From contig NZ_JADPJI010000002.1 of NCBI RefSeq assembly GCF_023073355.1, forward strand, positions 806,001 to 870,000: DNA of 64,000 nt. The letters run 5' to 3'. A program made the position numbers and the translations under genes. This document shows positions 1 to 9,666 of the stretch, piece after piece (the stretch's first letter is position 1; the number at the start of each line of letters is the position of its first letter). This stretch comes from Bradyrhizobium sp. 199 (GTDB lineage Bacteria; Pseudomonadota; Alphaproteobacteria; Rhizobiales; Xanthobacteraceae). Below the pieces are notes generated by a model. That model saw only the letters and a program-made list of their open reading frames with translations, made no database searches and was not told the DNA's origin.

Positions 1-849
1 CTGCTCGCCGCAATCGGGCTCGCCATCACTTTCGGCGTGATGGGCGTGATCAACATGGCGCATGGCGAAATGGTCATGATCGGGGCCTACACCACTTTCG
101 TAGTGCAGGAGGTGATCCGCACCCGCTATCCCGGCCTGTTCGACTATTCGCTGCTGATCGCCGTGCCGCTCGCCTTTGTCGTCGCCGGCGCGATCGGCGT
201 ATTGATCGAGCGCAGCATCATCCGCTTCCTCTACGGCCGTCCGCTGGAGACGCTGCTGGCGACCTGGGGCCTGTCGCTGGTGCTGCAGCAGGCGGTGCGC
301 ACCATGTTCGGCCCGACCAACCGCGAGGTCGGCAACCCCTCCTGGATGAGCGGCGCGTTCGAGTTCGGCCAGATCACCATCACCTATAACCGGCTCTGGA
401 TCCTCGTGTTCACGCTCGCCGTGTTCGCGATCCTGCTCGCGATGCTGCGCTACACCGCGCTGGGCCTCGAGATGCGCGCGGTGACGCAGAACCGCCGCAT
501 GGCGGCCTCGATGGGCATCGCCACCTCGCGCGTCGATGCGCTCACATTTGGACTCGGTTCCGGCATTGCCGGCATCGCCGGGGTGGCGCTGTCGCAGATC
601 GACAATGTCAGCCCCAATCTTGGCCAGAGCTACGTCATCGACAGTTTCATGGTCGTGGTGTTCGGCGGCGTGGGCAATCTCTGGGGCACGCTGGTCGGCG
701 CCTTCACGCTCGGCATCGCCAACAAATTCCTGGAGCCGGTCGCCGGCGCGGTGCTCGGCAAGATCGCCATCCTCGTTCTGATCATCCTGTTCATTCAAAA
801 GCGGCCGCGCGGTCTGTTCGCGCTCAAGGGCCGTGCGGTGGAAGCATGA
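1..849 (+). CDS. urtB: Urea ABC transporter permease UrtB (5' end outside window)
   Basis: Inner-membrane permease of the branched-chain-amino-acid-type ABC importer that takes up urea. The frame is open from base 1, so the start lies upstream; 282 residues are visible. It is hydrophobic throughout, and the conserved NMAHGE stretch of LivH/UrtB permeases lies close to the visible N-terminus. The stop overlaps the urtC start as ATGA, implying translational coupling. The urea assignment, rather than an amino acid, is inferred from the permease-permease-ATPase-ATPase order running straight into urease genes. An internal GTG at 37 is not the true start, because conserved permease sequence precedes it. 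Confidence 0.9.
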   Translation: MLAAIGLAITFGVMGVINMAHGEMVMIGAYTTFVVQEVIRTRYPGLFDYSLLIAVPLAFVVAGAIGVLIERSIIRFLYGRPLETLLATWGLSLVLQQAVRTMFGPTNREVGNPSWMSGAFEFGQITITYNRLWILVFTLAVFAILLAMLRYTALGLEMRAVTQNRRMAASMGIATSRVDALTFGLGSGIAGIAGVALSQIDNVSPNLGQSYVIDSFMVVVFGGVGNLWGTLVGAFTLGIANKFLEPVAGAVLGKIAILVLIILFIQKRPRGLFALKGRAVEA

Positions 850-2015
850 CCCCTCACATGCTGACGCGATCGCTGGATCGCAGCGCGACGATCTTCCTTG
901 CCGTCGTCGCGGCCTGCGGCATTCTCATCCCGCTCTCCAACCTCCTGTTGCCTGCAGGGTCGTTCCTGCAAGTGCCGACCTATCTCGTCGCGCTGTGGGG
1001 CAAATACGTCTGCTATGCCATCCTCGCGCTCGCGATCGATTTGATTTGGGGCTATTGCGGCATCCTCTCGCTCGGCCACGGCGCGTTCTTCGCGCTCGGC
1101 GGCTACGCCATGGGCATGTATCTGATGCGGCAGATCGGCAGCCGCGGCGTCTACGGCAACCCGATCCTGCCCGACTTCATGGTGTTCCTGAACTATTCGA
1201 AGCTGCCCTGGTACTGGTACGGCTTCGACATGTTCTGGTTCGCCGCGCTGATGGTGCTGGTCGTGCCGGGCCTGCTCGCCTTCTGCTTCGGCTGGCTCGC
1301 GTTCCGCTCCCGTGTCACCGGCGTGTATCTCTCGATCATCACGCAGGCGATGACCTATGCGCTGCTGCTCGCCTTCTTCCGCAACGATTTCGGCTTCGGC
1401 GGCAACAATGGCCTGACCGACTTCAAGGACATCCTCGGCTTCAACGTCCAGGCCGAGGGCACGCGTGCCGCATTGTTCGCGCTGAGTTGCCTCGCGCTGA
1501 TCGTCTGCTTCCTGATCTGCCGCGCCATCGTTTCCTCGAAGCTGGGCAAGGTCTTGATCGCCGTGCGTGACGCGGAATCGCGCACCCGCTTCCTCGGCTA
1601 CCGCGTCGAATCCTACAAGCTGTTCGTGTTCACGGTGTCGGCCTGCATGGCCGGCGTTGCCGGCGCGCTCTACGTGCCCCAGGTCGGCATCATCAATCCA
1701 TCCGAATTCGCGCCGGGCAATTCGATCGAGGCGGTGATCTGGGTCGCGGTCGGCGGCCGCGGCACGCTGGTCGGCGCTGCGCTCGGCGCCGTCGTCGTCA
1801 ACTACGCCAAGACGTTCTTCACCTCCGGCATGCTGGCGCCGTACTGGCTGTTCATGCTCGGCGCATTGTTCATCCTGGTGACGCTGCTGCTGCCGAAGGG
1901 TATCGTCGGCACCTTCAACACCTGGTGGGATTCGTCCAAGGAAAAGCGCAACGCCGCAACCCTGGCGAGCGCTGCGGCCGAAGACGGCGTTATCGAACCC
2001 AAAATGGCGGAGTAG
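846..2015 (+). CDS. urtC: Urea ABC transporter permease UrtC
   Basis: Second inner-membrane permease of the urea importer (LivM/UrtC type), 389 residues with about nine hydrophobic segments. The family stretch CGILSLGHGAFFALGGY lies at roughly residues 67-83. The C-terminal tail after the last membrane segment is charged and cytoplasmic, as in UrtC. Its ATG overlaps the urtB stop and urtD follows after 4 bases, so the four urt genes are evidently one transcript. It should pair with UrtB to form the channel energised by UrtD and UrtE. The periplasmic binding protein UrtA is not in the window and presumably lies upstream of urtB. Confidence 0.93.
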   Translation: MTPHMLTRSLDRSATIFLAVVAACGILIPLSNLLLPAGSFLQVPTYLVALWGKYVCYAILALAIDLIWGYCGILSLGHGAFFALGGYAMGMYLMRQIGSRGVYGNPILPDFMVFLNYSKLPWYWYGFDMFWFAALMVLVVPGLLAFCFGWLAFRSRVTGVYLSIITQAMTYALLLAFFRNDFGFGGNNGLTDFKDILGFNVQAEGTRAALFALSCLALIVCFLICRAIVSSKLGKVLIAVRDAESRTRFLGYRVESYKLFVFTVSACMAGVAGALYVPQVGIINPSEFAPGNSIEAVIWVAVGGRGTLVGAALGAVVVNYAKTFFTSGMLAPYWLFMLGALFILVTLLLPKGIVGTFNTWWDSSKEKRNAATLASAAAEDGVIEPKMAE

Positions 2016-2019
2016 CGCG

Positions 2020-2781
2020 ATGAACGTCATGGACACTCGCACAACATCTGCGATGCTCTATCTCGACGGCGTGCACGTCTCGTTCGACGGATTCCATGCC
2101 ATCAACAATCTGTCGCTGACGCTCGAGCCCGGCGAGATGCGCGCCATCATCGGCCCGAACGGCGCTGGCAAGACCACGATGATGGACATCATCACCGGCA
2201 AGACCAAGCCGGACGAGGGCACCGTCCTGTTCGACGGCGTCACTGATCTCACGCGGCTCGACGAGACCCGCATCGCCGAGCTCGGCATCGGCCGCAAATT
2301 CCAGAAGCCGACCGTGTTCGAGAGCCAGACCGTGCAGGACAACCTCCTGCTCGCGCTCAATGTCGATCACAGCGTCAAGGGCACGCTGTTCTGGCGCGGC
2401 AGCAAGGCCGAGTCCGAGCGCATCGACAAGGTGCTGGAGACGATCCGTCTCACTGACGCCCGCAACCGTCTTGCCGGCAGCCTCAGCCACGGCCAGAAGC
2501 AGTGGCTGGAGATCGGCATGCTGCTCGCGCAGGATCCGAAGCTCCTGCTCGTCGACGAGCCGGTCGCAGGGATGACCGACGTCGAGACGCATCTCACCGC
2601 CGAGTTACTCAAGGAAATCAACAAGACCCACACCGTGATGGTGGTCGAGCACGACATGACGTTCGTGCGCGAGCTCGGCGTCAAGGTCACCTGCCTGCAC
2701 GAAGGCACCGTGCTCGCGGAAGGAACCATCGACCAGGTCTCGTCCAACGAGCGGGTCATCGAAGTTTATCTGGGACGCTGA
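2020..2781 (+). CDS. urtD: Urea ABC transporter ATP-binding protein UrtD
   Basis: Cytoplasmic ATPase of the urea importer (LivG type), 253 residues. Walker A GPNGAGKTT is at residues 45-53, the signature-like LSHGQKQWLEIG is near residue 152, and Walker B LLLVDEP follows, with the switch His in VVEHD. The His replacing Gly in the signature (LSHGQ) is the usual LivG/UrtD form. It starts 4 bases after urtC; ATGs at 2029 and 2053 are weaker alternatives. It acts with UrtE as the heterodimeric motor for UrtBC. Confidence 0.94.
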   Translation: MNVMDTRTTSAMLYLDGVHVSFDGFHAINNLSLTLEPGEMRAIIGPNGAGKTTMMDIITGKTKPDEGTVLFDGVTDLTRLDETRIAELGIGRKFQKPTVFESQTVQDNLLLALNVDHSVKGTLFWRGSKAESERIDKVLETIRLTDARNRLAGSLSHGQKQWLEIGMLLAQDPKLLLVDEPVAGMTDVETHLTAELLKEINKTHTVMVVEHDMTFVRELGVKVTCLHEGTVLAEGTIDQVSSNERVIEVYLGR

Positions 2782-2784
2782 GCC

Positions 2785-3480
2785 ATGCTTGAGGTCAAGG
2801 ACATCAACCTGTTCTACGGCGCGGCGCAGGCACTGCGCGGCGTCTCGATCGCGGCCGAGCCGGGCAAGGTCACTTGCGTGCTCGGGCGCAACGGCGTCGG
2901 CAAGACGTCGCTCCTGCGTGCGATGGTCGGGCAATATCCGATCTCCTCGGGTGCGATCGTGCTCAACGGCAGCGACATCACGGCCCTGAAGCCCTATGAG
3001 CGCGCGCGCAAGGGCATCGGCTTCGTGCCGCAGGGCCGCGAGATCTTTCCGCTGCTGACGGTCGAGGAGAACCTCAAGACCGGCTTTGGTCCGCTCAAGC
3101 GCGAGGACAGGCACATTCCGGACGACGTGTTCTCGCTATTCCCGGTGCTGCAGTCCATGCTTGGTCGGCGCGGGGGCGATCTCTCCGGCGGTCAGCAACA
3201 ACAGCTGGCAATCGGCCGCGCACTGGTGATGCGGCCAAAACTGTTGCTGCTCGACGAGCCGACCGAAGGCATCCAGCCCTCGATCATCAAGGACATCGGC
3301 CGCGCCATCTCCTATTTGCGCAATCTCGGCAACATCGCGATCGTGCTGGTGGAACAATATCTCGACTTTGCCTGCGAACTCGGCGACAGTTTCGCCGTGA
3401 TGGATCGCGGCGCGGTGAAGTTCACCTGCGATCGCTCTAATCTCGATCCGGGCGAGATCAGCCGCCAGATGGCGCTGTAA
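2785..3480 (+). CDS. urtE: Urea ABC transporter ATP-binding protein UrtE
   Basis: Second ATPase of the urea importer (LivF type), 231 residues. It has Walker A GRNGVGKTS near residues 34-42, a run of glutamines in the signature (LSGGQQQQLAIGRAL) as is usual for UrtE, Walker B LLLLDEPTEG, and the switch His region VLVEQYLDFA in which His is replaced by Gln, the LivF/UrtE norm. It starts 3 bases after urtD. ureD follows after 30 bases, tying urea import directly to urease. Confidence 0.94.
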   Translation: MLEVKDINLFYGAAQALRGVSIAAEPGKVTCVLGRNGVGKTSLLRAMVGQYPISSGAIVLNGSDITALKPYERARKGIGFVPQGREIFPLLTVEENLKTGFGPLKREDRHIPDDVFSLFPVLQSMLGRRGGDLSGGQQQQLAIGRALVMRPKLLLLDEPTEGIQPSIIKDIGRAISYLRNLGNIAIVLVEQYLDFACELGDSFAVMDRGAVKFTCDRSNLDPGEISRQMAL

Positions 3481-3510
3481 GCCATCTGCAGCGACCGGCT
3501 GGGGAGGCGG

Positions 3511-4341
3511 ATGCGCAGCGATTTTTCAGTCACGTCCGGGGTTTTCGAGGCGAACCGGGCTCGCGGCGCGGTGCGCTTCGACGTGCATGCGCGCGATGGT
3601 GTGACCCGGCGCGGCGTCTTGCATGAATCCGGCTCGCTGCGCGTGCGCTTTCCTTCGCCGGAAAGCGATGGACTCTCCGGCGTGTTCGTCAACACGGCCG
3701 GCGGGATCGCCGGTGGGGACAGTTTCGATATCGACATCACAGCGGGCCAGGGTTCGCGCCTGACATTGACGACGGCGGCCGCCGAAAAGGTCTATCGTGC
3801 GCCCGGGGCGGCGGCCCGCCTCGGTGTTGGATTGAAGGTCGATGAGGGCGCGCATCTCGCCTGGCTGCCTCAGGAAACCATCCTGTTCGACCGCGCCAAG
3901 ATCCACCGTCGCTTTGACATCGCGCTCGACGAGAACGCCTCGCTCCTGCTTTGCGAAATCGTCGTATTCGGCCGCACCGCCATGGGCGAACGGATGGAGC
4001 AGGGCGAGTTCGTCGATCGCTGGCGGCTGCGTCGTGGCGGCAGGCTGGTGTTTGCCGAGACGATCCGGCTCGACGGCAATATCGGCGCAAAGCTCGACCG
4101 ATCGGCCGTTGCCAAAGGCGGCGCCGCGATCGGCACAGCCTTGATCGTCCCCGGCGACGAGACCCTCATCGAGCGCCTTCGCGAGGCCTCGGATGCATTC
4201 TCGGGTGAGGTCGGAATCTCGGCGTGGAATGGCTTTGCAATGGCGCGGTTCTGTGCCCAAGATGCGGCGCGCTTGCGCGCCGACATGATGGCGGTGCTGG
4301 CGCGTACCGGTGCGACTCTGCCGCGGCTCTGGCTGAATTGA
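3511..4341 (+). CDS. ureD: Urease accessory protein UreD
   Basis: Cytoplasmic chaperone that binds apo-urease and, with UreF and UreG, delivers nickel. It has 276 residues, the normal length. The family motif NTAGGIAGGD is around residues 62-71. A strong ribosome site (GGGGAGG) sits just before the ATG. A 13-bp exact tandem duplication (TGGCTGAATTGAC twice, 4330-4355) spans its stop codon, so the last residues and the stop are repeated just beyond the gene. The order ureD-ureA-ureB is the usual rhizobial one. Confidence 0.93.
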   Translation: MRSDFSVTSGVFEANRARGAVRFDVHARDGVTRRGVLHESGSLRVRFPSPESDGLSGVFVNTAGGIAGGDSFDIDITAGQGSRLTLTTAAAEKVYRAPGAAARLGVGLKVDEGAHLAWLPQETILFDRAKIHRRFDIALDENASLLLCEIVVFGRTAMGERMEQGEFVDRWRLRRGGRLVFAETIRLDGNIGAKLDRSAVAKGGAAIGTALIVPGDETLIERLREASDAFSGEVGISAWNGFAMARFCAQDAARLRADMMAVLARTGATLPRLWLN

Positions 4342-4355
4342 CTGGCTGAATTGAC
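4330..4355 (+). repeat. 13-bp exact tandem duplication across the ureD stop
   Basis: TGGCTGAATTGAC occurs at 4330-4342 and again at 4343-4355. The first copy contains the ureD stop TGA (4339-4341). This looks like recent slippage and leaves the reading frame intact. Confidence 0.85.
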
Positions 4356-4378
4356 GTGTTGAACGGAAGAGATGTCGC

Positions 4379-4681
4379 ATGAACCTGTCTCCGCGCGAAA
4401 AGGACAAGCTTCTAATCTCGATGGCAGCCATTGTGGCGCGCCGCCGGCTGGATCGCGGCGTCAAGCTCAACCATCCCGAGGCGATCGCGATCATCTCTGA
4501 TTTCATCCTGGAAGGCGCGCGCGACGGCCGCACCGTCGCCGAGTTGATGCAATCCGGCGCGCAGGTCCTCACTCGCGACCAGGTGATGCCGGGAATCCCA
4601 GAGATGATCCACGACATCCAGGTCGAGGCGACCTTTCCGGACGGCACCAAGCTCGTCACCGTGCACGAACCGATCAGGTAG
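4379..4681 (+). CDS. ureA: Urease gamma subunit UreA
   Basis: Smallest structural subunit of the nickel urease, which hydrolyses urea to ammonia and carbamate. It has exactly 100 residues, the family length. It opens with the typical [13 protein letters not shown] and carries the conserved VMPGIPEMI segment around residues 68-76. It lies 37 bases after ureD and 9 bases before ureB. Separate ureA and ureB genes, not fused, are typical of rhizobia. Confidence 0.96.
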   Translation: MNLSPREKDKLLISMAAIVARRRLDRGVKLNHPEAIAIISDFILEGARDGRTVAELMQSGAQVLTRDQVMPGIPEMIHDIQVEATFPDGTKLVTVHEPIR

Positions 4682-4690
4682 GAGAGAAGC

Positions 4691-4996
4691 ATGATCCCCG
4701 GCGAACTCTTCATTCAGGACGGCGAGATCGAGCTCAATGCCGGCCGCAAGACCGTGACGCTGACGGTGGCCAACACCGGTGACCGCCCGATCCAGGTCGG
4801 CTCGCACTATCATTTCTTCGAGACCAACCCGGCGCTGAAGTTCGACCGTAAGAAGGCCCGCGGCATGCGCCTCGACATCGCGGCCGGCACCGCCGTCCGC
4901 TTCGAGCCCGGCCAGACTCGCGACGTGCAACTCGTCGCCATGGCCGGGAAGAAGACCATCTACGGCTTCCGCGGCGAAGTCATGGGGAAGCTTTGA
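4691..4996 (+). CDS. ureB: Urease beta subunit UreB
   Basis: Structural beta subunit of urease, 101 residues. It begins [18 protein letters not shown] and carries the conserved [11 protein letters not shown] segment near residues 37-47. A GGAGAG ribosome site lies 4 bases upstream of the ATG. In a simpler operon ureC would follow; here two extra genes (a DUF559 protein and an HD hydrolase) separate ureB from ureC by about 1.1 kb. Confidence 0.96.
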   Translation: MIPGELFIQDGEIELNAGRKTVTLTVANTGDRPIQVGSHYHFFETNPALKFDRKKARGMRLDIAAGTAVRFEPGQTRDVQLVAMAGKKTIYGFRGEVMGKL

Positions 4997-5026
4997 AGCG
5001 ATGTGAGGTGAGCACGCCGGTCAGGC

Positions 5027-5064
5027 TCCCTCCCCCCTTGCGGGGGAGGGTTGGGGAGAGGGGT
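5027..5064 (+). repeat. Left arm of 38-bp inverted repeat flanking the DUF559 gene
   Basis: A GC-rich arm that folds on itself (CCCTCCCCC...GGGGGAGGG). Its reverse complement matches 5427-5464 at 37 of 38 positions. The arm ends immediately before the ATG of the DUF559 gene, so the repeat occupies that gene's translation-initiation region. Confidence 0.9.
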
Positions 5065-5532
5065 ATGCCAAACGACGAAGTCTCTCCGCTTCAAAGGACT
5101 CGCGCCAAACGCTTGAGGCGCGAGATGACTCGCGCGGAGACGCTGCTCTGGCGTTACCTGAAAGCCGATCGTCTCGCGGGTTTGGCCTTTCGTCGCCAGA
5201 CCCCCATGGGCGGCTACATCGCCGATTTCGTCGCGCATTCCTGCAAGCTTATCGTTGAACTCGATGGCGAGAGTCACGACTTCGAAGAACGTATCCGGCA
5301 TGATGAGCGCCGCGATCAATGGTTCGCATCTCGCGGTTATCGCGTGCTGCGTTTCAGCAATGAAGACATGATGAAAAATCTCGAGGGCGTTGTTCTTTCC
5401 ATTCTCGAGGCGGCGGAGCAAGCGGCACCCCTCTCCCTAACCCTCCCCCGCAAGGGGGGAGGGAACCCTTCCAGCGATGCGCCCCTGACTCATGGCGAGG
5501 GTGGTGCGTCTCACGGTTCCGAGGAGGCATGA
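5065..5532 (+). CDS. DUF559 endonuclease-like protein
   Basis: A 155-residue protein of the DUF559 family, which has the Vsr/MutH-like restriction-endonuclease fold. Visible signs are TRAETLLWRYL (helix with the acidic residue), FRRQ, a YIADFV strand and the IVELDGESHD strand, consistent with a PD-(D/E)xK active site; the C-terminal half keeps GYRVLRFSNEDM. DNA cleavage is inferred from the fold, not known. The last 30 or so residues (from about PLSLTLPRKGGG) are encoded by the right arm of an inverted repeat and look like added low-complexity tail. It sits between ureB and the HD gene and overlaps the HD start as ATGA. Translation could also begin upstream at 4993, but the ATG at 5065 is where family similarity starts. 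Confidence 0.85.
   Translation: MPNDEVSPLQRTRAKRLRREMTRAETLLWRYLKADRLAGLAFRRQTPMGGYIADFVAHSCKLIVELDGESHDFEERIRHDERRDQWFASRGYRVLRFSNEDMMKNLEGVVLSILEAAEQAAPLSLTLPRKGGGNPSSDAPLTHGEGGASHGSEEA
5427..5464 (+). repeat. Right arm of 38-bp inverted repeat, inside the DUF559 C-terminus
   Basis: Reverse complement of 5027-5064 with one mismatch. It lies within the 3' end of the DUF559 reading frame and by itself forms a strong hairpin (CCCTCCCCCGCAAGGGGGGAGGG core, positions 5441-5463). A shorter relative stands alone at 21116-21151. Confidence 0.9.
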
Positions 5533-6074
5533 TCATGCTGTCCCCAATCCGCCTCGTTTCCGAAGCCGCCGAATTCGCTGCGCATCGCCACAACGGAATG
5601 GCGCGCAAGGGGCGCGGCAACGAGCCCTACATCAATCATCTTGCCGAAGTCGCGAACCTGCTTGCGACGGCGACGGATGGTGTCGACGCCGAGCTGGTCG
5701 CCGCCGGCTGGCTGCATGATTGCGTCGAGGACACCGACACCACCCGCGAGGAGCTCGCGCAGCTGTTTTCCGAGCGTGTTGCCTCGCTCGTCGCGGAATG
5801 CACTGACGACATGAGCCTGCCGAAGGCCGAGCGGCGGCGGAAGCAGATCGAAGACGCTCCGCACAAATCTCCGGGCGCAAAACTGATCAAGATCGCCGAC
5901 AAGATCAGCAATACAGGGGCGCGCATTCAGACCGACCCGAGTGCCGAGGAGCGCGACGATCTCGCAGATTACGTCGGATGGGCCACGCAAGTGGTCGCGG
6001 GCTGCCGCGGCGGCAATGCCTGGCTTGAAGAGAAATTCGATGATGCCGTGAAAGCAGCGAGGGCCTTGCTGTGA
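5529..6074 (+). CDS. HD-domain hydrolase, SpoT/Mesh1-like (probable small alarmone hydrolase)
   Basis: A cytoplasmic 181-residue HD-domain protein. It shows the SpoT-hydrolase pattern in order: [15 protein letters not shown] near residues 24-40, the metal-binding pair in [10 protein letters not shown] near residues 62-71, and KIADKISN near residues 119-126. Length and motifs fit the Mesh1/small alarmone hydrolase group, which removes pyrophosphate from (p)ppGpp or related nucleotides; another phosphohydrolase substrate is possible. It overlaps the DUF559 stop by 4 bases, has GGAGG just upstream, and sits between ureB and ureC. Its role in the urease operon is not known. Confidence 0.8.
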   Translation: MIMLSPIRLVSEAAEFAAHRHNGMARKGRGNEPYINHLAEVANLLATATDGVDAELVAAGWLHDCVEDTDTTREELAQLFSERVASLVAECTDDMSLPKAERRRKQIEDAPHKSPGAKLIKIADKISNTGARIQTDPSAEERDDLADYVGWATQVVAGCRGGNAWLEEKFDDAVKAARALL

Positions 6075-6108
6075 CGCACCAAACATTCAAACGCAAACGG
6101 GGCTTGTG

Positions 6109-7824
<1,716 letters not shown>

Positions 7825-7841
7825 AAATAGCGCCTCAACGC

Positions 7842-7880
7842 ATGTCCCAAGAATATGTCCCAAGAACATGTTCTAAGCGC
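7842..7880 (+). repeat. 13-bp tandem repeat, three decaying copies, after ureC
   Basis: ATGTCCCAAGAAT (7842-7854) and ATGTCCCAAGAAC (7855-7867) are followed by a more diverged third unit (7868-7880). They lie in the gap between ureC and the ABM-domain gene. No function is evident. Confidence 0.75.
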
Positions 7881-7978
7881 ATGCCCGGGAGAGGCTTTTG
7901 CGGTTTTGCGTTCGATCCCGCCTGGTCTAATGTCGGCCCGGTATCGTACCTTCAAAAGAAAAGCCGGGAGGATTTCTC

Positions 7979-8278
7979 GTGATCTACGTCGTCGCCACCT
8001 TGACCATCAAGCCTGAAACACGCGCCGAATTCATTGCTGCGGCCACCGCCTGCATCAAGGAGACGCGGAAAGAGCCCGGCAATATCGCCTATGATCTGCA
8101 TGAGAGCGTCACCGACCCCGCCAAGATGGTATTCGTCGAGCAGTGGGAGAATGCCGAGGCGCTGGTGCCGCATCGTGGCATGGAACATATGAAGACGTTC
8201 GGCCGCGTGGCGGTAAAGTGCTTCACGGCACCGCCGAAGATCGAAGTGATCACGCCCGAGAAGGTCGAGACACGGTAA
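7979..8278 (+). CDS. Small ABM-domain protein (putative quinol monooxygenase)
   Basis: A 99-residue single-domain protein of the antibiotic-biosynthesis-monooxygenase (ABM) dimeric ferredoxin-like fold, similar in layout to YgiN-type proteins: IYVVATLTIKPE opening strand, PGNIAYDLHES near residues 36-46 and FVEQWENAEAL near residues 55-65. The family includes quinol or small-aromatic oxygenases and heme-degrading enzymes; the substrate here cannot be read from sequence. The start is a GTG. It sits between ureC and ureE, 14 bases before ureE, so it is probably co-transcribed with the urease genes without an obvious metabolic link. Confidence 0.8.
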   Translation: MIYVVATLTIKPETRAEFIAAATACIKETRKEPGNIAYDLHESVTDPAKMVFVEQWENAEALVPHRGMEHMKTFGRVAVKCFTAPPKIEVITPEKVETR

Positions 8279-8292
8279 CAGGGTAAAAGCGC

Positions 8293-8916
8293 ATGATCCG
8301 GGCGACGCAGGTTCAGGGACAGCACCGCTTCACGGAAGCGCCAGCGGATACGGTTGTGCTCGATTTCGACGATCGGCACCGGCGCCGCATGGCGATGACG
8401 GGGACGCGGGGGCTCGAATTCCTGCTCGACTTGGAGAATGCCGTCGCGCTGCGCGGCGGTGATGCGCTGGTGCTGGAGGACGGCCGGCTGGTCGAAGTGG
8501 TGGCGGCACCCGAGCCGCTGCTCGAGATCCGCGGCCGCGATCCGCACCACCTCATTCGCGTCGGCTGGCACCTCGGCAACCGCCATCTGCCGACCCAGAT
8601 CATGGCCAAAGCCTTGCGCATCCGCCGCGACCACGTCATCGAAGCCATGGTGACGGGGCTCGGTGCGCGCGTGATCGAGATCGAGGCGCCGTTCGATCCG
8701 GAAGGGGGCGCCTATGCCGATGCCGGCCACGCGCATGGGCACGACGACCATGTGCATCCCGAACGCGGTCATCATGATCACCATGATCATCACGGCCACG
8801 ATCATCACGGCCATACCGCGCATGACCACGGTCACGATCACCACCATCACCACGACGAGCATTGCGACCACCCCGACCATCAGCACGGCCACACGCATGC
8901 TCATGACCACAAATGA
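8293..8916 (+). CDS. ureE: Urease accessory protein UreE, nickel carrier with His-rich tail
   Basis: Nickel metallochaperone that hands nickel to UreG for urease. It has 207 residues. The N-terminal peptide-binding and metal-binding domains end around residue 145, with the conserved [11 protein letters not shown] segment near residues 95-105. The last 62 residues contain about 31 histidines mixed with Asp and Gly, a long nickel storage and buffering tail. The His codons make the same DNA read as Met/Thr/Ile-rich in another frame, which creates a spurious long N-terminal extension to ureF. Its end overlaps the ureF start. Confidence 0.95.
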   Translation: MIRATQVQGQHRFTEAPADTVVLDFDDRHRRRMAMTGTRGLEFLLDLENAVALRGGDALVLEDGRLVEVVAAPEPLLEIRGRDPHHLIRVGWHLGNRHLPTQIMAKALRIRRDHVIEAMVTGLGARVIEIEAPFDPEGGAYADAGHAHGHDDHVHPERGHHDHHDHHGHDHHGHTAHDHGHDHHHHHDEHCDHPDHQHGHTHAHDHK

Positions 8917-9625
8917 GCCGGTCCGTGCCGGTGACCTCGCCGAGCGCGAGGCGGCGGCGCTGTACCGGTTGATGACCTGGTTGTCGCCGGCATTCCCGGT
9001 CGGCGGTTTCTCCTATTCCAGCGGCATCGAATGGGCGGTCGAGGCCGGCGACATCACCGATACCGCGAGCCTGGCCGACTGGCTCGACGCCATGCTCGGC
9101 GACGGCTCCGGCTTCTGCGATGCGACGTTCCTGGTCCATGCGTATCGCGCGACCGAGGCGGGCGAGGAGGCCACTTTGAGCGATATCGCCGAGCTCGCTG
9201 CCGCCTTCGTGCCCTCGCGCGAGCGGCAGCTGGAGACGAGCTCGCAGGGCCGCGCCTTCATCGACATCGCCCGGGCCGCCTGGGATGCCGACGGGCTGGA
9301 TGCCATGGTCGCGGCATGCCGCACGCCACTGGTCTATCCGGTCGCGGTCGGCGTGGTCGCAGCTAAGCACGGTGTGTCCCTGGCGCCGACGTTGCACGCC
9401 TTCCTGCATGCGCTGGTCTCGAACTGGATTTCTGCAGCCAGCCGGCTCATTCCGCTCGGCCAGACGGACAGCCAGCGCGTGCTGGTAATGCTGGAAGCCG
9501 CAGTGGCCGCGACCGCCAATCGTGCGCTGAATGCAACATTGGACGATCTCGGCAGCGCGAGTTTCCGCGCCGATCTCGCCAGCCTGCGGCACGAGACGCA
9601 ATATACGCGGCTGTTCCGATCGTGA
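8903..9625 (+). CDS. ureF: Urease accessory protein UreF
   Basis: Member of the UreDFG nickel-insertion complex that acts on UreG GTPase activity. It has 240 residues from the ATG at 8903 (an in-frame ATG at 8897 is also possible). It has the family stretch [17 protein letters not shown] near residues 25-41 and [10 protein letters not shown] in the last third. It overlaps ureE by 14 bases. Upstream in-frame codons as far as 8714 only read the His-rich UreE tail out of frame and are not part of the protein. Confidence 0.93.
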   Translation: MTTNEPVRAGDLAEREAAALYRLMTWLSPAFPVGGFSYSSGIEWAVEAGDITDTASLADWLDAMLGDGSGFCDATFLVHAYRATEAGEEATLSDIAELAAAFVPSRERQLETSSQGRAFIDIARAAWDADGLDAMVAACRTPLVYPVAVGVVAAKHGVSLAPTLHAFLHALVSNWISAASRLIPLGQTDSQRVLVMLEAAVAATANRALNATLDDLGSASFRADLASLRHETQYTRLFRS

Positions 9626-9666
9626 GAGCGAGGCGGCCTTCAACCCAGCGAGAGCGAGCGAATTCC

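Noticed and set aside
795..2042. 415-residue frame antisense to urtC
   Set aside because: Charged, His/Asp/Arg-rich composition typical of the antisense of a GC-rich gene; the opposite strand encodes a clear permease.
8714..8902. Long N-terminal extension of ureF, rich in Met, Thr and Ile
   Set aside because: It is the His-rich UreE tail read in another frame; UreF similarity begins at 8903.
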